Source of the DNA: an uncultured Chitinophagaceae bacterium
GTDB lineage: Bacteria > Bacteroidota > Bacteroidia > Chitinophagales > Chitinophagaceae
NCBI GenBank assembly: GCA_903830285.1
Contig: CAIKTE010000302.1
Location: 1-64,000 of the forward strand
DNA: 64,000 nucleotides
Direction of reading: 5' to 3'
Of this stretch, positions 1 through 9,146 are shown in pieces. Positions within the stretch are counted from its first letter, which is position 1; each line of letters begins with the position of its first letter. Both the position numbers and the translations under genes were made by a program. The notes beneath the pieces were generated by a model. The model had not been told where the DNA came from and made no database searches. It was given only the letters and a program-made list of their open reading frames with translations.

Positions 1-2
1 CA

Positions 3-2129
3 GTTGCAACCGGTATTGAAGAACATAATAATTATGCGGTTGATTTTATTGAAGCCACCAGAGAGATCAAACGATTAATGCCATTAACAAAAGTGAGTGG
101 TGGTGTTTCCAATGTTTCATTTTCTTTTCGCGGTAATGACCATGTTCGCGAAGCCATTCATTCAGTTTTCTTATTCCATGCCATTAAAGCTGGAATGGAT
201 ATGGGCATAGTTAATGCCGGTCAATTAGTTGTATACGATGAAATTGAACCAACACTTCGTCAATTATGCGAAGATGTTTTGTTGAACAGGAATAATGACA
301 ACAACGAAGCGACCGAAAAATTAATTACGCACGCAGAAACCGTAAAAGCAAAGGGAAAAGTAGAAGTAAAAGATGAAGCTTGGCGTAACAACAGTGTAGA
401 AGAACGTTTGAAACATTCACTGGTGAATGGTATCACAGATTATATTGAATCAGATACAGAAGAAGCAAGACAAAAATATCCAAAACCATTGGACGTAATT
501 GAAGGACCATTGATGAATGGAATGAATGTGGTGGGTGATCTTTTTGGTGCAGGAAAAATGTTCTTACCGCAGGTTGTGAAGAGTGCAAGAGTAATGAAAA
601 AAAGTGTGGCCGTTCTAACTCCATTTATTGAACAAGAAAAAGAAGACAGAAAACAAGCGCATTTAAAAGCAGGTACTGTTAATGAAGAAACAGCAGGTGC
701 CGCAAAGATTCTATTAGCAACAGTAAAAGGAGATGTGCATGATATTGGTAAAAATATTGTAGGTGTTGTGTTGGGTTGTAACGGTTATGATATTGTTGAT
801 CTGGGCGTAATGGTTCCGGCAGATAAAATTTTAGATGCTGCCATCAAAGAGAATGCAGATATCATTGGATTGAGCGGATTAATTACTCCTTCATTAGATG
901 AAATGGTTCACATAGCTAGAGAAATGAAACGCAGAGGAATGAAACAACCTTTGCTAATTGGCGGTGCTACTACTTCACGCATACATACTGCAGTAAGAAT
1001 TGCGCCGGAATATGATAATGGCATTGTGCACGTATTGGATGCATCGAGAAGTGTTACTGTTGCAGGTTCTTTGTTGAATAAAGAATTGAAAGAGGATTTT
1101 CTGAAGGGTATCAATACAGAATACATCAAACTAAAAGAAATTTTTGATAATAAAAAAACTGTCAAAAATTATTTGCCCTACGAAGATGCAAAGAAAAATA
1201 AGGTACAGATTGATTGGAGCAATTACAGTCCTGTTGTACCAACATTCACAGGAACAAAACTGTTTGACAATTTTGAACTGAATGAATTAAGACCATTCAT
1301 TGATTGGAAACCTTTTTTCATTGCCTGGGAAATGCATGGCAATTTTCCTGAAATATTAACCGACAATATTGTTGGAAAAGAAGCGACCAAATTATACAAT
1401 GATGCAAATGCATTACTAGATAAGATCATCAAAGAAAAATGGCTGACCGCAAAAGGAAGCATTGGTTTTTGGGAAGCAGCCAGTGATGGCGATGAAGTGA
1501 AATTGAAAAATGAAAATGTAACATTGAATTTTCTTCGTCAGCAAATTCAAAAAGGGAAAGGTCAACCAAATATCAGTTTAGCTGATTTTATTAAACCGAC
1601 CTCTGACTCCCGACTATCGACTCCCGACTTCATAGGCGCCTTCGCAGTTACCATTCACGGCATTGAACCTCATATTAAAGCATTCGAAGCCAGTCATGAT
1701 GATTATAATAAGATCATGTTGCAGGCATTGGCCGATCGTTTGGCAGAAGCATTTGCGGAAGCATTGCATCAAAAAACAAGGAAAGAATTCTGGGGCTATG
1801 TGAAGGATGAAGCATTGACCAATGAAGACCTGATCCATGAAAAATATCAGGGCATTCGTCCGGCTCCGGGTTATCCTGCCTGTCCCGATCATACAGAAAA
1901 ATATAAATTATTCGAATTGCTGAATGCAACTAAAACCATTGGTATCACGCTCACTGAAAGTCTGGCAATGTATCCTGCATCATCTGTTTGCGGCTGGTAT
2001 TTTTCTCATCCGCAAAGCCAGTATTTTGGAGTTGGAAAAATTTCAAAAGACCAATTGGAAGATTATGCCAAACGTAAAGAAATGAGTTATGATGAAATGG
2101 AAAGATGGTTAAGACAGAATTTGGAATAA
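3..2129 (+). CDS. metH: Methionine synthase, cobalamin-dependent (C-terminal part, cut by window start)
   Basis: Transfers a methyl group from methyltetrahydrofolate through cobalamin to homocysteine. The frame is open from base 3, so the gene begins before the window; the ATG at 78 is internal. Visible in order: the end of the pterin-binding domain ([15 protein letters not shown]), the helical B12 cap ([19 protein letters not shown]), the Rossmann B12 domain with the cobalt-ligand motif DVHDIGKN, and the activation (SAM-binding) domain with [17 protein letters not shown] and SGWYFSH-like CGWYFSHP. The homocysteine domain is not visible; in many Bacteroidota it is a separate upstream gene. 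The linker before the activation domain contains an odd tandem repeat (see 1605-1630). Stop TAA, then a convergent gene 18 bases on. Confidence 0.97.
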   Translation, partial: VATGIEEHNNYAVDFIEATREIKRLMPLTKVSGGVSNVSFSFRGNDHVREAIHSVFLFHAIKAGMDMGIVNAGQLVVYDEIEPTLRQLCEDVLLNRNNDNNEATEKLITHAETVKAKGKVEVKDEAWRNNSVEERLKHSLVNGITDYIESDTEEARQKYPKPLDVIEGPLMNGMNVVGDLFGAGKMFLPQVVKSARVMKKSVAVLTPFIEQEKEDRKQAHLKAGTVNEETAGAAKILLATVKGDVHDIGKNIVGVVLGCNGYDIVDLGVMVPADKILDAAIKENADIIGLSGLITPSLDEMVHIAREMKRRGMKQPLLIGGATTSRIHTAVRIAPEYDNGIVHVLDASRSVTVAGSLLNKELKEDFLKGINTEYIKLKEIFDNKKTVKNYLPYEDAKKNKVQIDWSNYSPVVPTFTGTKLFDNFELNELRPFIDWKPFFIAWEMHGNFPEILTDNIVGKEATKLYNDANALLDKIIKEKWLTAKGSIGFWEAASDGDEVKLKNENVTLNFLRQQIQKGKGQPNISLADFIKPTSDSRLSTPDFIGAFAVTIHGIEPHIKAFEASHDDYNKIMLQALADRLAEAFAEALHQKTRKEFWGYVKDEALTNEDLIHEKYQGIRPAPGYPACPDHTEKYKLFELLNATKTIGITLTESLAMYPASSVCGWYFSHPQSQYFGVGKISKDQLEDYAKRKEMSYDEMERWLRQNLE
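1605..1630 (+). repeat. Imperfect tandem repeat inside metH
   Basis: Two copies of a GACTCCCGACT-like unit lie head to tail and stay in frame, coding for the linker residues [11 protein letters not shown] just before FIGAFAVT of the activation domain. The same two-unit layout, with matching substitutions in both units, recurs in the intergenic repeat at 63508-63530. Confidence 0.6.
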
Positions 2130-2147
2130 AATATGAGCCAATATTTT

Positions 2148-2501
2148 TCATTTTACTGGAGGATTCTCACCAAAAATATAAAACTCATTATCGGTTACAA
2201 GATATCGTTTGTGTTTGTCTTCTTGCATCATATCGTTTAAATAGACAAATTGACCATACGTGCTTTCTTTCGGGAAATGAACATGAAGTACAGATGTGGT
2301 GTCATACGTATATTTTAATCGTCTTGCTTCCTGTCTTATAAATTCAAAGCGTTTTTTATCTTCCTCAAAATTCCCCTTTAATTCAACAAGGATTATTTTT
2401 TTACGGCTGATCTCTTCCATTACTGCTTCCATACTATACATCTGGTGTCCAAGATCTTTTGGCAGGAAAAGTCGCAAAGCCGTGTTTTCTTTTGTGATCA
2501 A
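2148..2501 (-). CDS. Hypothetical protein, possible truncated membrane-anchored protein
   Basis: I do not recognise a family. The 117 residues from a TTG at 2501 are hydrophilic and rich in Lys and Glu (SRKKIILVELKG, EEDKKRFEFIRQEARRLK). No ATG lies near this start, but the frame stays open up to 2606 and the added stretch encodes a convincing membrane segment (ASILFLTALAFSAAIYLF) followed by KSTHQQK. An ATG at 2605 lies in a neighbouring frame (MIAF...), so a one-base slip near 2593-2595 would restore a protein starting MIAFPKSSYASILF. It may therefore be a membrane-anchored protein with a frameshifted start. Convergent with metH. Confidence 0.55.
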   Translation of the reverse strand: MITKENTALRLFLPKDLGHQMYSMEAVMEEISRKKIILVELKGNFEEDKKRFEFIRQEARRLKYTYDTTSVLHVHFPKESTYGQFVYLNDMMQEDKHKRYLVTDNEFYIFGENPPVK

Positions 2502-2729
2502 AGTTTTTTGCTGATGAGTTGACTTAAATAGGTAGATAGCTGCCGAAAATGCAAGTGCAGTTAGGAATAATATTGAAGCGTAAGATGATTTTGGAACGCA
2601 ATCATGTCATTTAGATTCAAACAGAAAGCTTTTCCATAAAAGTTTCATGATTTTTTTTGATAGTATTGATAAAGCTGAAGTGTGCGACGCAACCACCGCC
2701 CAATTCTTATTCTATTGCCGGTAACACAA

Positions 2730-3464
2730 TTATCTCTTTTCAAATAACCACCACAGTCTTTTTCGGGGTTTAACCTTATAATTTGTGTTTATATAGGTAT
2801 GTATATGACGCATGGCATGATCATGATCGTCCGTTAATAAAACCAGATCAAGATCTGCTTTCTTGATAGTTCCTTTATTGGCCATGAGGTGCAGATAGTC
2901 CATCAATGGCTGATAATATTTAATGCCAAACAATACAATAGGAAATTGTTCAATGCTTTTGGTTTGTACCAAAGTAAGTGTTTCAAAAAATTCGTCCATC
3001 GTCCCAAATCCTCCGGGTAAAATAATAAAGGCATACGAGTATTTTACCAATACCACTTTACGTGCAAAAAAATGTTCGAAAGTGATGGTTCTGTTTACAT
3101 AAAGATTTGGCCTTTGCTCATAAGGCAATTTAATATTGCAGCCAACCGATGTTCCACCGCTTTCAAATGCACCCCTGTTTGCAGCTTCCATTATTCCGGG
3201 GCCACCACCGGTCATTGTTGTAAAACCCAATGCAGCAATGCGTTTACCAAATTCTCTGGCAGCAATATAATATTGATTGTATTCATCAAATCTGGCGCTG
3301 CCAAAAACTGTAATGCATGGCCCGGCAAAATGCAAGGTTCTGAAAGCTTTCATGAATTCAACAAAAACATGCCATGCAAACACCAATTCATACACACGTG
3401 GTGTGGGACCGGCAAGGTAAAACGGGTCTTTTGCGGGGATTATTCTTTCAAAATCCTTTTCCAT
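2730..3464 (-). CDS. LOG family (TIGR00730) protein, cytokinin-activating-type phosphoribohydrolase
   Basis: The Rossmann-like LOG fold is shown by GSARF, TGGGPGIMEAANRGA and the signature PGGFGTMDEFFE. Proteins of this family remove ribose phosphate from nucleoside monophosphates; older annotation as lysine decarboxylase is wrong for the family. The frame opens further upstream at 3545, but the ATG at 3464 (MEKDFERI) gives the usual length of about 244 residues and is preferred. An N-terminal extension (KDPFYLAGPTPRVYELVFAWH) precedes the fold, as in the longer bacterial LOG proteins. The C-terminus is basic (KVKPRKRLWWLFEKR). Stands alone, divergent from the next gene. The exact substrate is not evident from sequence. 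Confidence 0.88.
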   Translation of the reverse strand: MEKDFERIIPAKDPFYLAGPTPRVYELVFAWHVFVEFMKAFRTLHFAGPCITVFGSARFDEYNQYYIAAREFGKRIAALGFTTMTGGGPGIMEAANRGAFESGGTSVGCNIKLPYEQRPNLYVNRTITFEHFFARKVVLVKYSYAFIILPGGFGTMDEFFETLTLVQTKSIEQFPIVLFGIKYYQPLMDYLHLMANKGTIKKADLDLVLLTDDHDHAMRHIHTYINTNYKVKPRKRLWWLFEKR

Positions 3465-3588
3465 AAAATTTATTGAACTTGATACAAATTTAAGTGTAGA
3501 ATAAATGAATATAATTTGAAACTTTACAGATTGGCTTTCCTGCAATACTTTTGTCCCACACTTAATCCTTATAAAGAAATATTTTACA

Positions 3589-4386
3589 ATGAAGAAATGT
3601 TATGCCTCAGTGCTGTTATTTTCAAGTTTAATGATACTATTCAGTTTTTCAACTGAAGCACAAACCAAAAAGAAAAAGGAAAAAAAGGGGGAGATCTATT
3701 TTTCTTGGGGCTATAATAAAGAATGGTACACCCATAGCAGCATTCGTGTCATGCAGCCATCATTAGGCAATGATTATAAATTCAAAAACATCAGCGGCCA
3801 CGACCATATTGGCTGGGATCAGGGCATTTTCAGTATTCCGCTTTCCATTCCACAATACAATTACCGCATCGGTTTTTTGATCAACAGGAAAAAAGATCTG
3901 TTTTTTGAGATCAATTTCGATCATACCAAATTCATTGTATCCGATCAGAATGCACATGTTGCTGGCAAACTCAATAATCGTCAGGTAGATACCACGATTG
4001 CTTTCAATGAAGCCAATGGATTTTTTTATTACCTGAATAATGGTGCTAATTTTTTATTGTTCAATCTGGTGAAACGTTGGCCGTTGTATCAATCACAGAG
4101 CCATCATTTTAAATTGGATGCTTTGGGAAAAGCCGGTATTGGTCCTTTAATACCACACGTAGAAAATATGCTCTTTGGTGTAAAGAACGATCCGCATTTT
4201 CAGGTGGGTGGGTGGAACATAGGCGCAGAAGCGGCTTTGCGTGCAACATTTTATAAAACCGTTTATCTGGAATTTGCCAACAAATTAGATTATGCCAGCT
4301 ACAGCGGTCTGGGAATCAATAATGGAACCATGCGTCAGGCTTTCGGCACTTATGAATTAATTCTAAATTTAGGTTTCACTTTTTAA
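3589..4386 (+). CDS. Secreted/outer-membrane hypothetical protein
   Basis: 265 residues with a clear signal peptide (MKKCYASVLLFSSLMILFSFSTEAQ) followed by a lysine stretch KKKKEKKGE. The rest alternates polar and aromatic residues (GEIYFSWGYNKEWYTHSS, YNYRIGFLINRKKDLFFEIN) and ends in LILNLGFTF. An aromatic C-terminus of this kind is typical of outer-membrane beta-barrels, so a small barrel is likely. I do not recognise a named family and assign no function. It is monocistronic, with the exonuclease gene starting about 100 bases further on. Confidence 0.8.
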   Translation: MKKCYASVLLFSSLMILFSFSTEAQTKKKKEKKGEIYFSWGYNKEWYTHSSIRVMQPSLGNDYKFKNISGHDHIGWDQGIFSIPLSIPQYNYRIGFLINRKKDLFFEINFDHTKFIVSDQNAHVAGKLNNRQVDTTIAFNEANGFFYYLNNGANFLLFNLVKRWPLYQSQSHHFKLDALGKAGIGPLIPHVENMLFGVKNDPHFQVGGWNIGAEAALRATFYKTVYLEFANKLDYASYSGLGINNGTMRQAFGTYELILNLGFTF

Positions 4387-4489
4387 ATAAATAACTGTTT
4401 TTTTGTTGCAGGCTTTCGTAAAAGTATGATGCATCCTTGTGTCACTCACTTCTACGGTAAATCATTTATCTACTATTCAAACCAACTTT

Positions 4490-5260
4490 ATGCGCATCAT
4501 TTCTTATAATACGAATGGCATCAGAGCAGCCATCAAAAAAGGCTTATTGGAATGGTTGCAAACCAATCCTGCAGATATTATTTGTATTCAGGAAACCAAG
4601 GCTTCTAAAGATGATGTGGACGTAAAAAGCATTGAGGCTTTGGGTTTTAACACTTATTGGTTCTCCGCACAAAAAAAAGGGTATAGCGGTGTTGCAGTAT
4701 TCACTAAAATAAAACCGGACAATGTTGAATACGGTCATAAAAAAGAGCAAAGCGATTTTGAAGGCAGGGTGCTACGATTGGATTTTGGGAAAATCACTTT
4801 GATCAATGCCTATTTTCCATCGGGCACCAGTGGCGATGAAAGGCAGACTTACAAATACTTCTGGCTGAAAGAATTTCATGATTATTTGAAAGATCTCAGA
4901 AAAACAAGACCTCAACTCATCATTACAGGCGATTATAATATTGCACATACTGAAATAGATATCCATGATCCCAAAGGCAATAAAAATTCATCTGGCTTTT
5001 TACCGGAAGAAAGAGAATGGATGTCGGCATTTTTAGCAGATGGATTCATTGACACTTTCCGTTTCATTAATCCTGAAGCAAAAGGCGCATACAGTTGGTG
5101 GAGTCAGCGTTTTCCTACAGTTCGGCTGCAAAACAAGGGCTGGAGGATAGATTATATCAGCATTACAGTCAATTTAAAGGACAAACTGAAGGATGCAAAG
5201 ATCTTTCCGGATGTAAAACAGAGCGATCATTGCCCTATTTACGCTGAATTAAAATTATAA
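4490..5260 (+). CDS. xth: Exodeoxyribonuclease III (AP endonuclease family)
   Basis: 256 residues of the endonuclease/exonuclease/phosphatase fold: MRIISYNTNGIRAA at the start, QETKASKDDV carrying the metal-binding Glu, GDYNIAHTEIDIHDP carrying the catalytic Asp/Asn pair, and SDHCPIYAEL carrying the final Asp-His pair. It cuts at abasic sites in DNA base excision repair. The frame extends to a TTG-type start at 4439, but the ATG at 4490 matches the family's N-terminus exactly. Followed after two bases by the DUF4286 gene, so the two are probably co-transcribed. Confidence 0.94.
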   Translation: MRIISYNTNGIRAAIKKGLLEWLQTNPADIICIQETKASKDDVDVKSIEALGFNTYWFSAQKKGYSGVAVFTKIKPDNVEYGHKKEQSDFEGRVLRLDFGKITLINAYFPSGTSGDERQTYKYFWLKEFHDYLKDLRKTRPQLIITGDYNIAHTEIDIHDPKGNKNSSGFLPEEREWMSAFLADGFIDTFRFINPEAKGAYSWWSQRFPTVRLQNKGWRIDYISITVNLKDKLKDAKIFPDVKQSDHCPIYAELKL

Positions 5261-5262
5261 TC

Positions 5263-5568
5263 ATGCTCATTTATAACGTAACCACAAAAGTGGAACCCAT
5301 CATTCACCATGCCTGGGTAGAATGGATGAAAGACAAACATATTCCCGAAGTAATGAAAAGCGGTTGTTTTTCCAGGTTTCAGTTTGTACAGGTGTTGGAA
5401 ACTGATGAAAGTGATGGATTTACTTATGCAGTGCAATATTATGCAGCCACCAAAGATGATTATCAACGGTACATTGATGAATTTGCACCTGCATTAAGAC
5501 AGGATGCAATGAAAACCTGGGGAAATAAATTTGCCGGATTTCGTTCATTAATGCAGGTTGTGCATTAA
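5263..5568 (+). CDS. DUF4286 family protein
   Basis: A 101-residue soluble protein (MLIYNVTTKVEPIIHHAWVE) of a small family common in Bacteroidota, with conserved WVEWMKDKHIPEVM and AVQYYAATKDDYQRY. The size and pattern suggest a ferredoxin-like alpha/beta dimer, but no function is established. Starts two bases after the exonuclease stop, which implies one transcript. Confidence 0.85.
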   Translation: MLIYNVTTKVEPIIHHAWVEWMKDKHIPEVMKSGCFSRFQFVQVLETDESDGFTYAVQYYAATKDDYQRYIDEFAPALRQDAMKTWGNKFAGFRSLMQVVH

Positions 5569-5800
5569 GTGTGGAAACATTTAAAACTAAATTTTGCTAA
5601 TCACAAATCTTCACTATATTTCTTTCAAACCCTTACCCGAAGCGGATTCTAGAAGAAGAACCCTGAAATCCTTTGCCAGACTATCTTTTAGAGGAATATG
5701 ATTTTAATCTAATTATTTTTATTTACTGAATAAATCTTAAAACCCTTTATTCATAAGGCTTTTGGGCTTAGAAAATAATTTGTGAAAAATTAAAAAAAGT

Positions 5801-5830
5801 TTTGTTTAATGATAAAAGCAGATAAATTTG
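5801..5830 (+). promoter_or_regulatory. Predicted promoter of the HU gene
   Basis: A Bacteroidota-type promoter: TTTG at 5801-5804 (-33 element), an 18-base spacer, then TAAATTTG at 5823-5830, which matches TAnnTTTG (-7 element). It lies 33 bases before the HU start. The rest of the gap from 5569 is AT-rich with nothing else recognisable. Confidence 0.6.
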
Positions 5831-5863
5831 TTACTCGTTAAATAACTAATCAAACACACAATT

Positions 5864-6133
5864 ATGAACAAAGCCGAATTGATTGCGAAACTCGCCGAAG
5901 ATGCAGGTGTTACTAAAACACAGGCAAATGCTGCTTTAGATTCTTTTGTAGAAGCAGTTACTAAAACTTTAAAAGGTGGTGGTAAAGTTACCTTAGTTGG
6001 TTTTGGTACTTTCTCAGTATCTAAACGTGCTGCTCGCGTTGGCCGTAACCCGCAAACTGGTGCTGCTATTAAAATTAAAGCTAAGAAAGTTGCTCGCTTT
6101 AAAGCAGGTAAAGAATTAAGCGGAAAACTCTAA
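5864..6133 (+). CDS. hup: HU family DNA-binding protein
   Basis: 89 residues, the full HU length: helices MNKAELIAKLAEDAGVTKTQ, the beta saddle KVTLVGFGTFSVSKRAAR, the DNA-intercalating arm tip RNPQTG, and the closing helix VARFKAGKELSGKL. It binds and bends DNA as a dimer in the nucleoid. It has its own promoter box (5801-5830) and an intrinsic terminator 18 bases after the stop, so it is expressed as a single highly transcribed gene. Confidence 0.97.
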   Translation: MNKAELIAKLAEDAGVTKTQANAALDSFVEAVTKTLKGGGKVTLVGFGTFSVSKRAARVGRNPQTGAAIKIKAKKVARFKAGKELSGKL

Positions 6134-6150
6134 TTCTTGCCAAAAAATAA

Positions 6151-6180
6151 AAAAGTCCTGCCATTTGGCAGGACTTTTTT
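6151..6180 (+). terminator. Intrinsic terminator after HU
   Basis: A perfect 12-base stem (AAAAGTCCTGCC paired with GGCAGGACTTTT) with an ATTT loop runs into a T tract. Confidence 0.9.
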
Positions 6181-6221
6181 ATTTTTGACGCTCACAACAG
6201 TAAAATCAAAAAAATAATATC

Positions 6222-6338
6222 ATGGGTAGAGGCGACAAAAAAACAGCAAAAGGAAAACGTTTTAAAGGCTCATTTGGCAAAAGCAGACCGCATACAAATG
6301 CTGCTGCACCAAAGAAACCGGTTGTAAAAGCTTCTTAA
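6222..6338 (+). CDS. 30S ribosomal protein THX (bTHX), 38 residues
   Basis: A short ORF, easy to miss: MGRGDKKTAKGKRFKGSFGK followed by SRPHTNAAAPKKPVVKAS. The start MGxGDKKTxKGK, the KGSFG core and the extreme basic charge are the hallmarks of bTHX, which sits in the head of the 30S subunit in Bacteroidota and Thermus. It lies between two intrinsic terminators (6151-6180 and 6364-6396), so it forms its own transcription unit just behind HU. The C-terminal tail is a little longer than in the shortest members. Confidence 0.85.
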   Translation: MGRGDKKTAKGKRFKGSFGKSRPHTNAAAPKKPVVKAS

Positions 6339-6363
6339 TCAATCAAGAAGCATAAGATATTTA

Positions 6364-6396
6364 AACAGTCCTGAATTATTTCGGGACTGTTTTTTA
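6364..6396 (+). terminator. Intrinsic terminator after THX gene
   Basis: ACAGTCCTGAA pairs with TTTCGGGACTGT (one G-T wobble), followed by six T. It lies 26 bases after the THX stop. Confidence 0.88.
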
Positions 6397-6437
6397 TTTG
6401 TATAACTGAGGTCGAAATAAACTATTTACAACAGCAT

Positions 6438-7349
6438 TTAGTTATTGTTACAAGTTTTAATAGTAAAGTTGAGGGCTGGTTTTAAAGACTCTTGATTGAA
6501 TGACTTGAAATTCATAAAAATGGAATTTTTGAATTGAATAAACCCTTCGTTGTCTTTACAGTTTCCCATTCCTACAGATAATTCATGTTTGTTTGTCCAT
6601 TTACTTTTTTTATTGGGATCCGCCATTGAAAAATACTCTTTTTCTAAATTAGAAGGATACAAAAATTCAATCCCAATTACAATTCCATTTTGATCAAAAT
6701 ACAAACACTTATCAGGAATCGAAATTTTTGACCACCCCCTTTTATTGGCATAAACAATAAGATTAGTATCAGTAAGTTCTTTTAAGGGTTTTTGATTAAA
6801 ATCATCCCAAGAATACCACCTAATTCGCAAGGGCAATGAATAGTCTATAGGAACAAGTGGGAAAGGATTTACATGAAATTTTATTTCTGTAATAAACCCG
6901 GTTTCTTTTGTTTTGTTGTCATATTTCCCAACAAATATAATTCTACCTTTCGGAGCCGCAGAGTAATGATTTCCTAATTTTATTGAATATTCATAATCTA
7001 TCTTTTTTTCTACATACTCCTTACAATTTTTAATTATCACATCTTGCAAATTGTTACTTGACCTTTGTAGATGAAAAGTTTTCCCTTCAGCAATTTCATT
7101 ATTAGAAAAGCTAATCGTTTTATAACCAATGAATTCAATTTTTAAACTGTCTTTCTCTTTTAATATTTCAGCTCGTATAAAAAAGTTTCCGGCACTATCA
7201 CTGAAAGTAATTGCCGGTTGTTTGCCGTAATAAATTGTTGCATAATAAAGTGGTTGCTTTGTTTCAGCATCTTGCACCTTACAATTAATGAATTGAGAAA
7301 AACTTGCTATGGGGGAAAGAAAGAAGCATATAGCTAAAATGTTTTTCAT
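6438..7349 (-). CDS. Secreted protein with carboxypeptidase-like regulatory (CNA-B-like) domain
   Basis: 303 residues: signal peptide MKNILAICFFLSPIASFS, then a beta-sandwich of the CarboxypepD_reg-like type (NCKVQDAETKQPLYYATIYY, DSAGNFFIRAE, IGYKTISFS), the domain also found at the N-terminus of TonB-dependent receptors. The remaining 200 residues (from about QDVIIKNCKEY) have no recognised motif but resemble the tail of stand-alone Bacteroidota surface proteins. No receptor barrel follows. Function unknown, probably envelope-associated. Monocistronic on the minus strand. Confidence 0.8.
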   Translation of the reverse strand: MKNILAICFFLSPIASFSQFINCKVQDAETKQPLYYATIYYGKQPAITFSDSAGNFFIRAEILKEKDSLKIEFIGYKTISFSNNEIAEGKTFHLQRSSNNLQDVIIKNCKEYVEKKIDYEYSIKLGNHYSAAPKGRIIFVGKYDNKTKETGFITEIKFHVNPFPLVPIDYSLPLRIRWYSWDDFNQKPLKELTDTNLIVYANKRGWSKISIPDKCLYFDQNGIVIGIEFLYPSNLEKEYFSMADPNKKSKWTNKHELSVGMGNCKDNEGFIQFKNSIFMNFKSFNQESLKPALNFTIKTCNNN

Positions 7350-7408
7350 ATTTAAAAATAAATTATTTTAAATATAAAAAATGGGAACCTGCTAAAATTT
7401 AGATTTCC

Positions 7409-8188
7409 TTAACTTCTCAGGCCGTTTGGGGTCCTTGATTTCACTTCTTCAAATTTTGCATCATAATCTTCACGAATAGTTTTCATCCATCTGTCCCACC
7501 ATAAGAAATACAAACTGTAATTACCTTTAAAATATTGGTGATGCTGATTATGATTAACCGAAGTATTGATCCATTTTCCCAGCCAGTGCTTATTGAAGTT
7601 CTTTGGATATATTTCCCATCCGAGATGGCCGTAAACATTGTATATGATCATAAATAAAAAGAAAATGAAGAGATGAAAAAAGTGTATGGGCATGATTAAT
7701 ACTAAAACAACGAATATGCCTGCTTCTATTACTGCTTCTGTAGGATAAAATGCATATGCTGCCCAAGGGGAAGGATTCACTGATTTATGATGCAGTAGAT
7801 GAAAAGCCTTAAATAATTTGGGGTGATGTATCAAACGGTGCATCCAGTAAAAATAAGTGTCGTGCAAAATCAACATGATCGGAAAAGCGAACCAGAACCA
7901 AAGCATACTATGCTGGTGAATGTCTGAATAGTACTGCGTGTATTGCTTAAATGAAGTGCCCAGTATGAATGCAGGTAACAATGCAAAAATTATCATTGTA
8001 AGCAAAGAATAAAATATTTCTCTTTGATAATCTTTGTTTTCGGGAAAGCGTAACTGTATTTTTTTGAAACTGATCTTTTTTTGTAACAACACATACCAGA
8101 TCAACCAGACTATTCCGGCAAAAATGAAATAGCGTATTGAAATGATTTTTAAAGTTCTGCTGAAATGTTCCCAAAATGAAGTCATCAT
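7409..8188 (-). CDS. Sterol desaturase/fatty acid hydroxylase family membrane enzyme
   Basis: 259 residues with several membrane helices and the complete di-iron histidine set: HDTYFYWMHRLIHH, HLLHHKSVNPSPW and NHNQHHQYF. Members hydroxylate or desaturate lipids using O2; the bacterial substrates are mostly unknown. It lies 22 bases downstream of the flavin reductase gene on the same strand, which might supply electrons, although that link is only inferred from position. Confidence 0.9.
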   Translation of the reverse strand: MMTSFWEHFSRTLKIISIRYFIFAGIVWLIWYVLLQKKISFKKIQLRFPENKDYQREIFYSLLTMIIFALLPAFILGTSFKQYTQYYSDIHQHSMLWFWFAFPIMLILHDTYFYWMHRLIHHPKLFKAFHLLHHKSVNPSPWAAYAFYPTEAVIEAGIFVVLVLIMPIHFFHLFIFFLFMIIYNVYGHLGWEIYPKNFNKHWLGKWINTSVNHNQHHQYFKGNYSLYFLWWDRWMKTIREDYDAKFEEVKSRTPNGLRS

Positions 8189-8210
8189 GATTATTCAGTT
8201 TCAATTAAGG

Positions 8211-9101
8211 TCATGCATTTTCCCCTACTAATAAAACCTGCCATGCCTCACTCACTTTTTCTTTGTCCAATAATTCCTTTGCATAAATGTGTAACTCTTT
8301 TTCCATTTCTATGGGATTTACGGAAAAATATTGCACAATATTTTTAAGACGGTCATCGCCAAAAGCAGGATTCACAAGGGGCAAATCCTGAACATTAGCC
8401 AATTGTCCCAGATTATTTCCTGTCAAGATACTGCTGCTTCGAATGCTTTCGGGTAAAGCATCCATGCCAATGGCTATTTCGGTACTTGGCTTTGCTACTT
8501 TTAATAAATTATTTTCATTGACAACAGCATACCAATCGCCTCCCAACCTTGCCACCTGATGAAATTTCATTGGAGCGATCATTGTTTGTTCCTCATTCAA
8601 AATACTTTCATTCACATGCATGAGCAATACTTCTGCAATGATCAATTGTCCTGCACCAGCTTCGTTTCCCAGGCTTTTTATTTCATTCACTCTACATTCC
8701 AATTTCACTTTCGCTTCTTTCACCATGGGTGGTTTGATGAGTGTTGAAGGTTCTTTGGTAAATCCAGATTTTATAAATTCATCTATGCCTTTTGGGAATT
8801 CACAACTACTTAAACTCATTTGCTGCACCATATCATAATCACAAATACTGATCGCAACTTCAGGCACTTCCTTCACATTTAGTAAAGTATGTTTGAAACT
8901 TTTGTCTCTTGCTTTTATTGAAGGTGAGAAGATCACAATAGGCGGATTCGTAGAGAATAGGTTGAAAAAACTGAAGGGACTTAAATTTACATTTCCGTCT
9001 TTATCAATTGTGCTTGCAAATGCAATTGGGCGGGGAGCTATGGCATATTGCAACCAAGCCTGCCGTTGCTGAATTTTTGCTGATTGAATATCTATATCCA
9101 T
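8211..9101 (-). CDS. Flavin reductase family protein
   Basis: 296 residues of the FMN-binding split-barrel fold, recognisable by LQYAIAPRPIAFASTIDKDG, NLSPFSFFNLFSTNPPIVIFSPS and CEFPKGIDEFIKSGFT. Family members bind FMN and reduce flavin with NAD(P)H or act as flavoproteins on other substrates. It sits between the desaturase gene and the interrupted fumarylacetoacetase-family gene on the same strand, with spacings of 21 and 45 bases, so a three-gene operon is likely. The physiological partner is not evident. Confidence 0.88.
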   Translation of the reverse strand: MDIDIQSAKIQQRQAWLQYAIAPRPIAFASTIDKDGNVNLSPFSFFNLFSTNPPIVIFSPSIKARDKSFKHTLLNVKEVPEVAISICDYDMVQQMSLSSCEFPKGIDEFIKSGFTKEPSTLIKPPMVKEAKVKLECRVNEIKSLGNEAGAGQLIIAEVLLMHVNESILNEEQTMIAPMKFHQVARLGGDWYAVVNENNLLKVAKPSTEIAIGMDALPESIRSSSILTGNNLGQLANVQDLPLVNPAFGDDRLKNIVQYFSVNPIEMEKELHIYAKELLDKEKVSEAWQVLLVGENA

Positions 9102-9146
9102 GTTTTCTATTTTAGGTGCAGATCTAAAAATATAATACTCTGCTTT

